Source: Niebla homalea (taxonomy: Eukaryota; Ascomycota; Lecanoromycetes; Lecanorales; Ramalinaceae). Taken from it: a DNA stretch of 64,000 nt. The stretch is from the NCBI GenBank assembly GCA_019925105.1, contig JAHGAU010000011.1, positions 1,054,001 to 1,118,000 of the forward strand, in the 5' to 3' direction. Below, in pieces: positions 1-12,499 of the stretch. Position numbers and translations under genes: made by a program. Position 1 is the stretch's first letter, and the number at the start of each line of letters is the position of its first letter. The notes beneath the pieces are model-generated. The model did no database searches and was not told where the DNA came from. It was given only the letters and a program-made list of their open reading frames with translations.

Positions 1-695
1 TATAAAATTGTTAATTTAATAAAAAATTTATATTATTCTTTTTAATCTTATAATTTTAGCTTTTATACTTATAAATCGTTTTTATAAATTATTGATATTT
101 TTAAATTAATTATTTTATCCGTTATAATAACGGGTTATATTGGTTTTATTAACTTATTTAAGCTTATCAATTTTATTATAAACGCGGGGTTAATAAACTT
201 TTAAACGTAATACTTAATAATCTTACCTTTAATAACGTTAAGTTGTAAGTCTTAATTTTTAAGGTAATAAGTTTAATTTTATATAAGCTTACCTTAATAT
301 TATAAAGGAAAAATATATAATAAGCTTATTTTATTCTTTAATTTTTTTTATTTTTAATTTATATATAATATATTAACTTTAATTACTTAATTTAAGTTTT
401 TTAAATAATTTATTATATTTTAAATTAATTAATAAATAAATAACTATAATAATATATAATATTGGGCTTATAACTATTAAACGTAAAGACGTATAAGAAT
501 ATATAATATATATATTAATTATATATAATCTATTTAGGAAGTATAATATTATCTATATAAAATACTTAGGTATTATAAGATATACGGCTAAATAATAATA
601 TTTATACGCGTTATAATAATGCTTTAATACCGCTTATATAACGGCTCAGTAACACTCCATACAATATTACCACTATACCTGTACCCAGGCTAATA
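1..695 (-). mobile_element. Copia-1 family element, 5' part, cut by window edge
   Basis: This stretch aligns along its whole length with 47,380-48,087, the 5' end (minus orientation) of the complete Copia-1 element. It carries one LTR at 475-695 and about 474 bp of leader/gag-side sequence. The rest lies beyond position 1. The LTR edge retains the family terminus in a RIP-altered form. It sits against a LINE fragment at about 701, so it probably inserted into a LINE copy. No coding capacity is visible. Only one end is present, so no target-site duplication can be tested. Confidence 0.85.
475..695 (-). repeat. Copia-1 family LTR (221 bp)
   Basis: This is homologous to the LTRs at 42,575-42,793 and 47,861-48,087, and differences are mostly C/T or A/G. 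The retained block around 640-690, with the text gtacccaggc near its end, is the least mutated part. That matches the protected outer edge seen in the other copies. Confidence 0.85.
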
Positions 696-700
696 ATTAT

Positions 701-1105
701 TTATTATAAGCTTTTTTCAGTAATAAAGAAATTGGATATTTTAAAACGGATAAAAAGGTAATGTATAATTATATTAAGCATAACGTTAATAAAGATATAT
801 AATAATATTCTAGATAAAGGAATTATTAATGGAAGGTTTTTTAAATTAAATTAACCGTAAAATAAGGCGGAAATATTTATTAATACTTTAAGTATTAAGG
901 ATATAAATATATTACTATAAAATACGTTAATAACATAAAGTATATAGTATACTTAAAGGGGTATAATACGTATAAATATATAAGCTTAATAAGTAAAGGC
1001 CTTATTAGAAATATATAAGTATATAACATATAAGAAGGATAAATACCCAGTATAAAACTTAAAATACTTAATAAGGATTAAGGAAAATAAGTATAAAAAG
1101 ACTAA
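701..1105 (+). mobile_element. LINE fragment (ORF1 region)
   Basis: This aligns without large gaps to LINE A at about 12,010-12,425, roughly 1.2-1.6 kb from the LINE 5' end. The shared run ends near 1,105, where unrelated, less mutated sequence begins. It is heavily RIP-mutated and carries stops in all frames. Whether it belongs to the same insertion as the LINE 3' piece at 1,620-2,520 cannot be decided by eye. Confidence 0.7.
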
Positions 1106-1619
1106 AATAACTATCACCTAGTTTTACCTAGGTTTGAATAATTGTAGCCTCCACTTATTTATTTCCTTTACTGGGGGAATTCCGCGATGATTAAGTATAT
1201 ATTTTTAAATTATTCATATTTAGAAATAAATAATTTAAGGTATTTTATAGAACAAATCCTTTAACTTTATATAATAAAGTTATAAAGCTTAGTTTAGGCT
1301 ATAGAATAAGCCTTATTTAACTTAAATTGGTTAAGGGGCGATTTAATTATTAATTTTATTAAGTCTAGGAATTTTAAAGATTTAAGTTTAAGTTTACTAC
1401 TTAACGTTAAAACCTACTTTTAACCCCGCCGTTCCTTATTAAAATAGAATAATTTAACATTTTAATTTAAATTTCGGGCTTTTTAATAATATTAAAAAAA
1501 CGAAATTCCGTTTATAAAAACCTATAATAATATTAAGGTAAATATTTTATTATATATTTTTTAAGGTTTAATAAGATATATATAGGGTATTTTTAATTTC
1601 TAATTATATTATTTGAACT
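1106..1619. other. Unassigned AT-rich stretch with a less-mutated patch
   Basis: No gene is seen. Positions 1,106-1,195 keep several CpA/TpG dinucleotides and read as less mutated than the surroundings, the look of an element edge in this window. I found no second copy, so the family is unknown. Confidence 0.4.
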
Positions 1620-2520
1620 TGAAAAGTCTTTAAGGTAATAATAGTTTAGTTTTATCGGATATATTATAATTTAATAACGTATTAACAATTTAACTTTAAA
1701 TAAATAAAAACGGGTTAATTTACTTCCCTTTTATTATATACGTTAATAGCCGGACGGTCATTAATTACGGATACGGATAAAGGAAATAAACTATAACTTA
1801 CGTATTTATTTTATTTTTATTATTTATGGAAGTTAAAATAAGATTAATTAAAAAAACCGGGATAAGCGATTTTTATAAAATACTTTCTATAAAATAAAGG
1901 ATTCAGGTAATTATAAAGTTTATAATATTTATAAGTTTATTACTTTAATTTAACCTTATTATTAAAATAAACAAGGTTATTAAAGACCTTATAAAAAGGG
2001 TATATTACCGGTTGAAAAAAAAAAAAAAGGTAAATACCGATTAAAACAATTATATAAGCCGGAAAATATATTTTATAACTAAAAGAATACAATAATAAAC
2101 GCTTATTAAAAGTCCTTAAAGAAACGGCCGTAATAATAAAACAGGAAAATAAATATAATTAAAACAATAATAAAATATATACCAATAAAAGTATTTAGAA
2201 ATATTACTTAAAAAATTAATATAAAACGGATTTATAAAAAATTAAAAAGCAGTAAGTTTAAAAGTAACCCTTAAAAAACTTAATTATAATATTATAAATT
2301 TTCTTAAAAAAGGTATAGAAAAAAACTATTACTCTCTGGATAGCTATAAACGCTTTTTATCCTTCGGAATAAAAGTAGAAATTAAATAAATATTGATTTT
2401 TAACCTTAACGTTATAGATATTAGGTCTTTACGATTGTTAATAAAGCTTAATAACCGACAGTTAAAAAACGCCGGAATTAACTTAACTAAATCCGTAATA
2501 TAAATCAATTAATTAATTAA
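1620..2520 (+). mobile_element. LINE fragment, 5'-truncated, 3' end intact
   Basis: This matches the last ~900 bp of the Tad1-like LINE (compare 9,640-10,530 and 23,380-24,266). It ends with the family signature: a gccggaatta block followed by a tetranucleotide tail, here decayed to AATT repeats at 2,503-2,520. The 5' boundary is approximate. Severe 5' truncation with a conserved 3' end is typical of target-primed reverse transcription. It is non-coding. Confidence 0.8.
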
Positions 2521-4718
2521 TATATATATTATAATATAGACTTATACTTATTATTGTTTTATTATTATTTAAATCCATTTATAAAGCATTATTATTATTT
2601 TTTATTAACTTTAAGTTTTAAGTTTTATTTAACTTAAGATTATAGCTTAAGGTAAAAATATTAATATATTAATTATTAAAAATGTTAATAACTATAAGCG
2701 CGATAAGCATAGAGATAATTATATTAATTATTTATAACGTTCTTCCTAGTTTACGTTTTTAATAAAACCTAATCTTCAATAATAATTTATTTATTTATTA
2801 ATCCTTTTTAACTTAAATAAATAATAACCTAAAACGGTTTAATCAATATACTTTACTTTTTATAATTATTATTCTAAAGGGTAAAATTTAACTATACCGA
2901 TTATACGATTTCGTTATATATAGGTTTTATAAAAGCTTTTCCTTTACTTTATATTTCCTTTATAAATTAAACTTTTTATTTTATAACTTATAAAATAAGT
3001 TATCTTAAAGAGTAATATCGTTAATCGTAAAAGATTTATCCTTTAAAAGCTTTTCTTTTATTTTAAGTTTTATTTATAAATTAAGCTTTTTATTACATAA
3101 CATATAAAATAAGATATCTTAAAAAGTAATATATTAATTATAAAAGATTTATCCTTTAAATAACTAATATATATAAAGAAAATATTTAAGCTTTAAACTT
3201 CTAAATCTTTTTATATAGAATTATTACTTTTTTCGGATTTTATTTTAAGTAAGAAGCCTCTAAAAGGATTCTTAAGGTTCTTAATATAATTTATGATTAT
3301 AAGAGTTAAAACTATAATATTATAAGGATATTAAAATAAAAATTTACTTATTAAGTTACTTAATAAGAGAAAAAGTAAATAAAAATCAAGAATTTAAAAT
3401 CAGGAACTTTAATAATTATAGTAAAAAATTTATAAATAAAATGAACGTTAAATTTAATTTCTTAAAAATTTTAAAATTAAATTCCGGGGCTAAAAATCTA
3501 TAAAAAAAATTATATTTTAATTATTATAAAGGTTAATATAAATAATCCCGTTAAAAGTTAAAATTCTAATATTATTAAAACGATATATATTACGTTTATT
3601 ATTGAGTTTTTAAAGTAATTTAAACCCTTTTTTTTTTAAGTTAATTATAATAAGGGTTAACGCTATATAAACCCCGTAAGGATAAAACAGTACTAGATTT
3701 AATAGCTTTAATTTTTAAAAATATAAATAAAAAGGTTAATAATTAAAATATTAAGTAATAATAAGATTATATTTATTTCTTTATATTATCTCGCTTTTTT
3801 CTAGGTGAATTTAAAGTATTAACTTTTTTAACGTTAAGCTTAAATAAGTATGAATCTCAGCGGTATTAAGATTTATTTTAAATCCGTATTAACTAGTAAT
3901 TTCACCTTAAAGAATCTTTTACTTTATACTTACCTATACTTATATTTTATACTTATTTAATATTTATCCTTTATCCTTTATCCTTTATATTTTTTTGTTT
4001 TTTAAATAATTAATAAATGTTATTTTTATATTACTATATATATATTATACCGCGTATAATAACCCGTATTAATTAGACTATTAAAAAACTAATTAAAGGG
4101 ATACCTTAATTATTAATATAAATAGATAATATAAAGACTTTGGAAGATTAAGGAATAGTAATTATTGAAAAGAAGTATAAGGTACGATTAAGAAATAAAT
4201 TTTTATTATAATTATTATTATAATAATTAAGATTAATATAATTAATTTAATAAGAATATTATATAAAATTAAGCGCTATTAAAAGTTAAGTAAACTTTAA
4301 ATCCTTCTTACATTATTAATACGTCAATATAAAGAGATTACTTTTAAATAAATTAATAAAAACGGTTTCCGGTTTTAAGGAGTAACTATTTATATTATTT
4401 AAAAAGTAATAAAAATATATTTTATCTTTTATCTTAAATAGAAAATTATTAATATAATTCTTTATATTTTATTAACTTTATATTAAAAGATATAATCTCG
4501 CTTATATTTACCTTAAGTGTATTATTATTTAAATTAAAGATAGTTAATTAATTAAAGCGATAATATAAGTTAATGAAGCTTTTTCCTTTTTTACGTTTAT
4601 AAGCTAGTTAAGCTTTATATTATTATCTATAAATATATGGCCGTTAAACGGTATAAGGGGAGTAGGAGCTTACCGGCTTAATAGCCGGAATAATAAAAGC
4701 CGGGGTAATAAGACTTAA
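2521..4718. other. Unassigned RIP-degraded region
   Basis: No gene or recognised transposon domain is seen. The stretch contains the 114-bp tandem duplication (2,931-3,160), a short TTTATCC triplet repeat near 3,965-3,985, and continuous TpA-rich sequence with stops in all frames. It may be the body of the element whose tail is the stop-free frame at 4,719-5,123, but nothing shows this directly. Confidence 0.4.
2931..3160. repeat. Tandem duplication, 2 x ~114 bp
   Basis: Unit 1 (2,931-3,044) and unit 2 (3,045-3,160) both begin aaaagctttt, contain the shared block around tataaatta, and close with atcctttaaa. The offset is 113-114 bp throughout. Differences are mostly transitions. RIP acts on duplications like this one, but the unit is far below the length usually thought to trigger it, so the mutation probably reflects the surrounding element. 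Confidence 0.75.
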
Positions 4719-5123
4719 GGTATTATACCTCCTTATAGTACTATACGTCCTTATAGTACTGCGCGTCCTCGTGGTTTTCATATACGTAGTAGTCGCGGTA
4801 ATCGCGGTAATAATTATAGTGGTATATATAGTGATATTAATAAAAGCAATAATAACAATAATAATAATAACGATAATAATAACGATTATAATAATAGTAG
4901 GGAAAGGAATATTAAGGTAGTTAATAATAAAAATAATAATGAAAATATTTATATAAATAATAAAAATACTTATAAGGATAATATAACTACTTATAAAAAT
5001 GGTATAATTATTTACAAGGATGGTATAACTATTTATAAGGATAATATAAATAGTAAAGGGGATAATATAAATACTTATAAGGAGATTAATATAAATATTA
5101 ACGTTAATATTAATATAAATATA
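4719..5123 (+). pseudogene. Stop-free frame, Arg/Gly then Asn-rich; possible Gag C-terminus
   Basis: This frame is open for 135 codons from just after TAA 4,716-4,718 to TAA 5,124-5,126 but has no ATG. It is longer than any ATG-started frame in the window. The translation begins PPYSTIRPYSTARPRG, continues with Ser/Arg/Gly-rich residues, then runs into Asn-rich sequence made of AAT/AAC codons. It ends with repeated TYKD/IYKDG-like units near 4,970-5,080. The upstream TAA in the same frame could be a RIP-changed CAA, so the original frame may have been longer. Basic RG-rich tails followed by low complexity occur in retrotransposon Gag proteins, but I see no decisive domain. Survival of the frame may reflect its low content of CpA and of CAA/CAG/TGG codons rather than selection. 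Confidence 0.4.
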
Positions 5124-5126
5124 TAA

Positions 5127-5339
5127 AGAATCTATAGGAATCTTTATAATTATTATTTTATTTATCGTAGACTTTAGAAAGGTATAATTATTAATAAAAG
5201 TTTAATAAATAACTTTTTTTTTTTAATTTTTATTAATTAATCTTTATTAAATAATATTTTAATAATAGAAGTTACGATCTTAATATATCTTTATTTTATC
5301 CCGTTAAAATAGAATTAAGATAAAATAAGATTTAGTCTT
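5127..5339. other. Unassigned spacer
   Basis: AT-rich and heavily stopped in every frame. It lies between the Asn-rich frame and LINE fragment C. No feature is recognised. Confidence 0.4.
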
Positions 5340-5657
5340 TTTTTCTCCCACGTAAGATACGATATATAATGCTAAATCCCCTTTTATTCCGTCCCGCTTC
5401 CCGGAATATATCTTATTAATTATAATTCTTTTATTTAATTCAACGGCTATTTATTGCGTTATTACTTATTACCGCGTTATTTATTAAATAGCCCGTTATA
5501 TTTATTAATATAAGTTACTTACCTATATACTCCCTTATTCTTAACTATTATATTACCTATATTTATCGTAATTAAGGCATTAATTTCGCTATCGTTTAAG
5601 CTATACATATACGTATCGTTTTAAACCACTAAGGTCCCTTTGTTTATCGTTATTTTA
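5340..5657 (-). mobile_element. LINE fragment C, 5' end
   Basis: Read on the minus strand this is the first ~320 bp of the LINE. The initiator region lies at about 5,651-5,653, where the ATG now reads ATA, followed by a conserved AAAGGGACC block. It parallels 7,690-7,950 and 35,330-35,580. It lies directly against LINE fragment B in the same orientation, so the two 5' ends are stacked head to tail. The 3' limit is approximate. Confidence 0.7.
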
Positions 5658-5659
5658 AT

Positions 5660-7950
5660 TTATCCCGTATATTAGGTCTTTAGTATAATATATTTATTAG
5701 GTAAAATATAATATACCTTTAAGTAATAATATTATTAAAGGCTTTATTTTATTAATTAACGGTAAGTTATATATATTATAAATACTTAAATCGTTTTTTA
5801 TATTTCCTTTTATATAATCTAGAGTATATATAAGTATTTATTATAATAAATAACGTCTTAATTATCTATATTTAATTCTTTATTTATAAAGAAATATATC
5901 TGGGTTATTTTATCCCCCTTAAATATTAAGTAAAACTTTTTATCCGGGTTAATTAAACAATATATATACGGGCTATAACATAGCTTTTATAATATTATAA
6001 TATTAACGTTTTTTACTTCCTTAAATTTATATATTAATAATATTATTTTATTTGTTTTACTTTATATATTATATTATATTATTCTTAAAAATATTAATAT
6101 ATTATATATTGTTTTCCGTCGGGATTTCCATATTAACTTTTATTTAAGTTATTATTTTTCTATTAAAATAAAGTATTATTTATTTTAATTTCTTCATAAT
6201 TATTATCGTTATTTTAAGGTAGTTAAACTTAAAAGTTAATACTATAATATATTTCCTTTTATTATATTTTTAGGCCCGTTTTTTACCCGTTCTTATCCGG
6301 TTAATTTTATTCCCGTCCTAAGATTTTTTTTTGGTTAATATTTCAACTTAAATTTATATAAATTATACCGTTAAACCTTAATAATTATTTCAATTTCCTT
6401 ACGTTTAATTTCCTTAAACTTTATCAATTAATTTTTATATTAAGTATTTATCCTTCCTATATATTATATATTTATATATGTTTTTAATAAAACTTTTCTA
6501 TATTAAGTTTAAATATATATACGTATTATATTTTTTAATATATATTATATACTTTTTATTATTAGAATATTTTATAATAATATATTTATACTCTTAATAC
6601 TTAAAGTATTAATTAATATCCGCTATTATATTTTATAATTAACTTAATTTAAAGGATCCTCCCTTAATAATGTTTTTAATTAAAGTAATATTATATATTT
6701 TTATTAACGTTATATCTAATATAAGCGTAAAGTATTGCTTTATCCGTCTTAAAATATCCACATTTTTTATTATTAAGGGTAATATATAATTAATAACCTT
6801 TAATCCGGAATAAAAAACGATATTTTCTTTTTCTATATACTTTAAAATAAACTCCTTTTCTACTTTTATAAAGCGTATTAAATATATTTTATTTATTATA
6901 ATAATTAATAATTATTTTAATACTTTTACCCCTTTAATTTTATTTTTATTAATTTACGTTTTCAACTTTTTAAGCTTTTTTTATTCTTAAGGACGCCGTA
7001 TTAAAAAAAAATTCCGCTTTATAACCTATATATAACGATAATTTACTTTATTAATAATTTTCGTATTACTTTAAAGGCTTTTATAAGCTATAAAAAGTTT
7101 ATTATTATAATATTATTTTTCTTTTCTTTAATTAATAAACGGGTTGTTACCGTTTTTACTTTCTTTAAAACCGTTAGTTTCTTTTTAACTTATATTAACC
7201 TTTTCTTAAATATTATATATCCTTTTTTTATAAATTTTACCGCTTAAGTTTTTTTTTATTTAAAAGGCTTTTTTATTGCCCTTTTATTTTATATATCTAT
7301 TTTCTTTATTATTATTTTTTAAGTTTTTTTCAATTATTTTAATTCCTTTAATTTTATCTTACCTTTTTTATAGAAATTCCTTATTCTTTATAGTTTTATT
7401 TATAATATCCATTAAATCTTTAATATAATAACCGTTTACTTTATTATAAGTAGCCCGTTTAAAGCCCTTATTACCTTTCTTTTATTCTAACCTTCTTACG
7501 TATTTAACCTATTATTTCTTTTAATCCCTATCCTTAATTATTTATATATTTATTATCTTTACCGTTTTAACCTTTATTTTATATATCGTTAATACCGTTA
7601 ATATCGCCTTTACTTTATATAGATTTATTATCCTTTCTTTCCCTTACCGTTACCATTTTAATCTCCTTAACGGCTTTTTTTTTACGTATTCTACGCGTTT
7701 CTTTACGTATATTTTATTAATTATAATTTATTTATTTAATTTACCGATTATCCGTTACGTTATTACCATATTATTTATATAATTCCCGTTATTTTTATTA
7801 ATATAAGTTACTTATTTATATATTGCCTCGTTCTTAACGATTATATTACTTATACTTATCGTAATTAAGGTATTGGCCTCGTTATCGTTTAAGCTATACG
7901 TATACGTATCGTCTTAAGCCTCTAAGGTCCCTTTATCCGTCGCTATTCCT
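5660..7950 (-). mobile_element. LINE fragment B, 5' 2.3 kb
   Basis: Minus-strand LINE copy containing the 5' end (initiator ATG changed to ATA at 7,944-7,946) and about 2.3 kb of ORF1 and the start of ORF2. It aligns with 33,280-35,580 of full-length LINE-1. It stops where fragment C begins, so the remaining 3.5 kb is missing. All frames carry stops. The break may mark a deletion or the insertion of C. Confidence 0.75.
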
Positions 7951-8440
7951 AATCTTAGAAAATAAATATAATATCCGTTAAATATACCTAAGATACGTAT
8001 ATAAAGTAGTAAATAAGTTAACTTTGAAACTATAAAAAAGAAGTAAATATTAAGATAAAGTTATTATAAGTTATATTTTTAGTAAATAAGAAAAAAGAAA
8101 AAGAAAAATTAATATTTAAAATGATATAAAAAACAAAAAATTTAAATATAAAAAAAAAGGTATTATATTAAGCTATATTGTTTTAAATAATTAAATATAA
8201 CTTCAAATACTTTGAGTATTATTAATATATAAATATATAAATATAAAAGAACTATATAAAATATTAATAATAAACTTATTTTTATATAAAATAATATTAA
8301 AATTAAAGATTTAATTATATAAAGCTATTATTAAAAAACTATTCAATAATAAAGAATAATAACTTAAAGTAATCGTATAATAAAGCATTAAGTTAAATAT
8401 ATATAAGAAATATATATTAATAAATAAATAAATAAATATT
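7951..8440. other. Unassigned AT-rich spacer between LINE copies
   Basis: No gene or repeat family is recognised. The end next to 8,441 contains AAAT/AATA runs that adjoin the tetranucleotide tail of fragment G. Confidence 0.4.
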
Positions 8441-8792
8441 GATTAACTAATTAATTTATATTACGGATTTAGTTAAGTTAATTCCGGTATTCTTTAATAG
8501 TCGGTTATTAAGCTTTATTAATAACCGTAAAAACCTAATATTTATAACGTTAAAATTAAAAACCGGTATTTATTTAACTTTTATTTTCGTTTTAAAGGAT
8601 AAAAAGCGTTTATAATTATTTAAAGAATAATAACTTTTTTATACGCTTTTTCCAAGAAAACCTATAATATTGTGACCGAGTTCTTTTAAGGGCTACTTTT
8701 AAATTTATTATATTTTTATCTTCTTACGGATCCGCTTTATATTAGTTTTTTAAATAATACTTCCGAATACCCTTACCGGTATATACGTTAAC
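8441..8792 (-). mobile_element. LINE fragment G, 3' 350 bp
   Basis: Minus-strand 3' end of the LINE. Tail-derived sequence (gattaactaattaattt) starts at 8,441 and is followed by the conserved 3' UTR block. It aligns in reverse with 10,190-10,530. It is strongly 5'-truncated and meets fragment H head to head at about 8,792/8,795. Confidence 0.8.
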
Positions 8793-8794
8793 TC

Positions 8795-10530
8795 TTAATT
8801 TATATAACATAAATATAAACTTATTTATATAATTAAAAGCTTAAAGCTATACGATATAATAATTATAATAAACTTAAGTAAAATTACGGTAGAGTTAAAT
8901 ATTAATACTAAAGTTTTTAATTTTTAATCCAACGGAAAGTTAAATTAAAGGGATTGTATAAAAAAGGTTGAAAAGAAAATAATATTATAAGAAAAAAGTC
9001 TTATTTACCTCATAATGTTAACGTAAAAAGCTACTTTATAAAAGTTTATAATAATTTATAAAATAATCATAAAGCCGGTTATAACCTATATAATAATTAT
9101 TTAATGTATATTTAAAAGTACTTTTAAATATAAAAAAAGTTTATTTAATAATTATAGAAGGTCCAAAACCGGTACTTAAGAATAATGATAATATTTATAA
9201 AGCGACCTTTATCTTAATATTAAAATTAAAGGTCTTTATACCGTTAATTAAATTATTTTTTAATTAAATAATTACTTAAGTAAAACTTAAAAAGGATATA
9301 TATCCGGTTACGTCAATAGGGAATAAACGTAGCCGTTTAAACTTAAAGGAGTCTTGGACAAAAAAAAAAGGTAAAAATAAAACATTTACTTTTTTTTAAG
9401 AAATAAAGTTAAAGTAAATTAAAAAGGAAATTTATCTTATTTACGTTCAAAAGATTAATATAAGTACGTATAAATTACTATTTAATATAAAGGGGGTAAA
9501 GGTTAAAAAACTTATAAAAATAAAAGTAATAACAATTATTAAATAAATTAAAATATAATAAATTAAACGTTAATATAAGTATAAAGGATTAATCCTTTAA
9601 AGGCGGTAATATTTTACTTTAAATAATAAAAAGATTATTAATAAGTACTTTTAGCGTTATAAGATTATAACGAAAGGTAATAACGTATTAACGATTTAGC
9701 TTTAAATAAGTAAAAACGGGTTTACTTATTTCTTCTTTATTATATACGCCGGTAACCAGACGGACGCTAATTAAGGGTACGGATAAAGGAAGTAAGACGC
9801 GGTTTATATATTTATTTTATGATTATTATTTACGGAGCTTAAAATAAAACTGGTTAAAAAGGCCGGAATAAACGATTACCGTAAAATAGACTTTATAAAA
9901 TAAAACATTTAAGCGGCCGTAAGGTTTATAAAGGTTATAGGCTTATTATTTTAATTTAGTTTTATTAATAAAATAATTAAGGTTATTAAAGACCTTATAA
10001 AGAAGGCTTATTATTAATTAAAAAGGAAAAGGGGGGTAAATACCGGTTAGAATAACTATATGAGCCGGAGAGTATATTTTATAATTAAAAAATACAATAA
10101 TAAACGCTATTAAAAGTCTCTAAAAAAAAAAATAAACGCAATAATAAAGTAAAAAGGTAGATATAATTGAAACGATAATAACGTATGTACCGGTAAAGGT
10201 ATTCAGAGGTATTAGTTAAAAAATAAATATAAAATAGACTTATAAAGAAACTAAAAAAGTAGTCAGTTTAAAGGTAACCTTTAAAGAAAACTTAATCGTA
10301 ATATTATAGGTTTTCTTAGAAAAAACGTATAAATAGATTATTATTCTTTAAATAATTATAAACGCTTTCTATCCTTTGATATAAGAGTAAAGGCTAGGTA
10401 AATACCGGTTTTTAATCCTGACTTTTTAAATACCAGGCTTTACGGTTATTAGTAAGGCTTAATAACTGATTATTAAGGAACGCCGGAATTAACTTAGCTA
10501 GATCGGTACCAAATTCAATCAATCAATCAA
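8795..10530 (+). mobile_element. LINE fragment H, 5'-truncated, 3' tail intact
   Basis: Plus-strand copy of the last ~1.74 kb of the LINE, collinear with 22,533-24,266 of LINE A. It ends in the tail tcaatcaatcaatcaa at 10,515-10,530. It contains the uninterrupted counterpart (aatataaa, 9,484-9,491) of the site where MITE-3 inserted in LINE D, so it serves as an empty-site reference. It is non-coding. Confidence 0.85.
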
Positions 10531-10785
10531 ATATTAATATTATTAAATACCTTAAAATAAAAGTAAAGTTGAAAGAAAAAGATATAATATAAAAAGTTAA
10601 ATTTAATAAATGACTTATAAATTATATATTTAATTAACCTAAGAATAAGTTGTTTTACCGATACGGTAAGCAATAAGTAATATATTTAATAATAAAAAAG
10701 ATGATATAAATACTTAAAGAAATTTATAATAACGCGGGATATTTCTTATTAAAAATTATATTAAAGAAGTTATAATACCGTTATT
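10531..10785. other. Unassigned spacer before LINE A
   Basis: AT-rich sequence with no recognised gene. It is the target flank of LINE A and may be continuous with the sequence from 24,283 onward once LINE A is removed. Confidence 0.4.
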
Positions 10786-10801
10786 AATAATTAAATATAA
10801 A
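10786..10801. repeat. LINE A target-site duplication, left copy
   Basis: aataattaaatataaa is repeated exactly at 24,267-24,282. The first two bases may belong to the element tail, leaving 14-16 bp. This fixes the ends of LINE A across the Gypsy-1 insertion. Confidence 0.85.
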
Positions 10802-12499
10802 GGAAATAGCGACGAATAAAGGGACCTTAGAGGTCCAAAATGATATACGCGTACATAGCTTAAGTAATAGTAAGGTAAAAACCTTAAGTGCGATAAGCGG
10901 AAGCGGAGTAATAGTGGAAATAAAGGGGGTGGAAGGGTAAACGGTTTTTATTAATAGAAATAATAATAATTTATACGGACAACGTAATAACTATATAATA
11001 AAGAATACTTAAATTGAATAAAGAGTTTATAATTAACGAGATACGCGTAAAAGCACGTATATAATACGTGAGGATAACGTAATTATAAAAGGTAAATAAA
11101 AGATAAAGGAGATAAGGATAATACGCGGTAATAAATAGAAAATAAGCGGGGGTAGAGAAAGCCTTATTAAGTACGTATAAACTAAAAGAGAACCGGGTAA
11201 AAATAAGGGAATATCGGGTAATTAAAGATAGACTATAAAAAAAATAACCGTTAAACGCGTAAAAGGAATATAATAAAGGAAAAGGCGGTAAGAACGTTAA
11301 AAAGCCTTTTTATAATTAAATAAAAGGATATTATATTAAAAACCTAGCCGATATTATAAATTAAATTACGGGAAGTAAAAGACTTTTATATAAAAATAAA
11401 AGTAGGATTAAAGGATTTAAAAAGGTTACGCGGAGCTTAAAAGGCGGTAACGAAAATATAAATAAAAAGAGGTAAAAAAAATTAAGGAGGCTATATATAA
11501 AATAAAGGAGCGACGGAGAAGCTTTACGGATAAAAATAAGGGTAAGTTAAGTAATAAGGGCTATAAAAGTAATATTTATATTAACAATAAAAAAAAAATA
11601 GGGATTAAAAAGAAAACGGCGGTATTAAAGAAAGCGAAAATAATAATTATATAATTATTAAATAAAAAAAAAAGGAATATAACTATAAAAGTAAACCCTT
11701 TATAATTAATAAAAACGTTTAAAGTAATAGAAGAACCGTTAATAAAATACATTATCGTAATACGTAAATTATAAAATAAAGATATCTTCCTTAATATAAC
11801 CTTATTAAAGGCGAAAGAAAAACTTAAGAAATCGAAAGGATAAACCGGTAAAAAGGGATATAAAATAATAAAAATATTAAAATAATCGTTTATTATCGCG
11901 GTATACGGGATATATTTAATAAGGTTTATAAAAAAGGAAAAGGAGGTTACTTTAAAATAAATAAAAAGGGAAAACGCGGTTTTTTATTCCGGGTTAAAGA
12001 TTATTAACTATAGTATTCTCCCTATAATAAAGAAATTAAATACCCTTAACCGGATAAAGAGGTACTTTACGGTTAATTTAAGTATAATATTAATAAAAAT
12101 ACATAATAATATTCTTAATAAAAGGGTAATAAAAAGAGGGTCCCTTAAATTAATAAGGTTATAAAACCAAATAACGGATATTTATTAATATTTTAAATAC
12201 TAAGGGTACAAATATATTATTATGAAGTACCTTAATAATATAAAGTATATAATATACGCCGGAGGGTATAATATATATAAATACGCAGGTTTAATAATAA
12301 AAAAACCTGGAAAAAAATACGCCGAAATATACAATATATAAGAATAATAATTATCCGGCGTAGAACTTATAATACTTAATAAGGGTTAAAGAGACTTAAT
12401 ATAAAAAAACTAGGATAACGGTTAAAATTTAACGTTATAATTTATATAAAGTTAAACCGATAAAATAGCCAAAGATAATCTTAAAATATAAACGGAACT

